Assembly: GCA_002869605.1 (NCBI GenBank)
Contig: PKUI01000023.1
Coordinates: 1-5,074 of the forward strand
Direction of reading: 5' to 3'
Origin: Desulfuromonas sp.
GTDB taxonomy: Bacteria; Desulfobacterota; Desulfuromonadia; Desulfuromonadales; SZUA-401
DNA: 5,074 nucleotides
How positions within the stretch are numbered: the first letter of the stretch is position 1; each line of letters begins with the position of its first letter. Positions 4,664 to 5,074 of this stretch are shown here, piece after piece. The notes under the pieces are model-generated. The model saw nothing but the letters and a program-made list of their open reading frames with translations. It was not told where the DNA came from and ran no database searches. The position numbers were made by a program, and so were the translations under genes.

Positions 4664-5074
4664 CCGCGTGACTCCAGGGCCTCGAGCAGTTCAAGTTCCT
4701 CGAGGAGCTCGATGGATTGCAACATTTCGAGGTGCTGGATGACCTCCATGTTGTGCAAAAGCTCGCTGGTAGCGGCGGGTTGATGCGGTTGCTCGACAGG
4801 GCGCGCCAGGTAGACGAAAAACATGGCAATGACGCAGGCAGAGGTCAGCATCGGGGTGAACCAGCTGTGTGGTGACTTTATCCGTCTGGCCAGGCGCGCC
4901 TGAAGCCTGAGTACATCGGCCGTAGAGACGTCCGTCTGGGGTGCGGAAAGCGCATCGAGGGTCGCCTGCAGTTCAGCAAGGTGGTCACGGCAGGCGGGAC
5001 ACTGGGACAAATGTTCGGCGACTTGTTTCATCTCATCCTTGCAGAGATCTGCAAAGAGATAGGATGAAAGCGCA
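4660..5074 (-). CDS. Membrane anti-sigma factor, zf-HC2 type, 5' partial
   Basis: An ATG at 5031 would give 123 residues, but the frame stays open to the window edge and the extra residues (ALSSYLFADLCKDE) match the usual segment ahead of the zinc site in zf-HC2 anti-sigma factors, so the true start probably lies beyond 5074. Numbering from that internal Met: the zinc site H-x3-C-x2-C is His7, Cys11, Cys14; the first ligand would lie outside. A cytoplasmic linker follows, then one membrane helix (about 57-76, WFTPMLTSACVIAMFFVYLA), then a periplasmic tail of about 45 residues holding 10 Glu and one Arg, with a Leu/Glu-rich helix (about 90-120). This family binds and inhibits an ECF sigma factor, normally the gene just upstream, here off the window. 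Its stop overlaps the next start by ATGA. Confidence 0.85.
   Translation of the reverse strand, partial: ALSSYLFADLCKDEMKQVAEHLSQCPACRDHLAELQATLDALSAPQTDVSTADVLRLQARLARRIKSPHSWFTPMLTSACVIAMFFVYLARPVEQPHQPAATSELLHNMEVIQHLEMLQSIELLEELELLEALESRG

Overview
The window most resembles the chromosome of a Gram-negative, GC-balanced deltaproteobacterium of the Desulfuromonas/Geobacter type (Desulfobacterota). This placement is an inference from gene content: an outer-membrane beta-barrel ending in Phe, several exported periplasmic proteins, a stand-alone GAF protein, a DUF3106-like gene behind an anti-sigma factor, and a good sigma-54 promoter. No rRNA, tRNA, transposase, integrase or CRISPR array was seen.

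Layout, left to right. (1) Bases 1-637, + strand: the C-terminal part of an outer-membrane beta-barrel/porin-like protein, cut by the left edge and closed by a perfect 14-bp terminator. (2) 763-2382, + strand: a 539-residue exported protein with a FlgT-C-like N-terminal domain and VCBS/FG-GAP calcium-type repeats. A 20-bp stem-loop at 2430-2473 separates it from the convergent gene on the other strand. (3) 2500-2856, - strand: an unrecognised exported 118-residue protein built of 33-residue tandem units that open with G(S/T)EAG. It lies behind a candidate sigma-54 promoter at 2976-2991 and a long leader. (4) 2857-3185: a gene-free stretch holding that promoter, a 14-bp dyad and a weak hairpin. 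(5) 3186-3701, - strand: a soluble GAF-domain protein with its own sigma-70-like promoter. (6) 3861-5074, - strand: three genes joined by ATGA overlaps. These are a membrane anti-sigma factor of the zf-HC2 type (cut by the right edge), a tiny acidic exported protein, and an exported Gln/Arg-rich protein made of seven exact 18-residue repeats (DUF3106-like), followed by a good intrinsic terminator.

The last three genes look like one envelope-sensing unit. The zinc-finger part of the anti-sigma factor would hold an ECF sigma factor, probably encoded just beyond the right edge. Its periplasmic tail and the small exported protein carry the same Leu/Glu-rich helical pattern and are strongly acidic, while the third protein is strongly basic. 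This suggests, as inference only, a periplasmic regulator set whose members bind each other. That operon and the GTEAG-repeat protein are the two places in this window most likely to hide undescribed biology.
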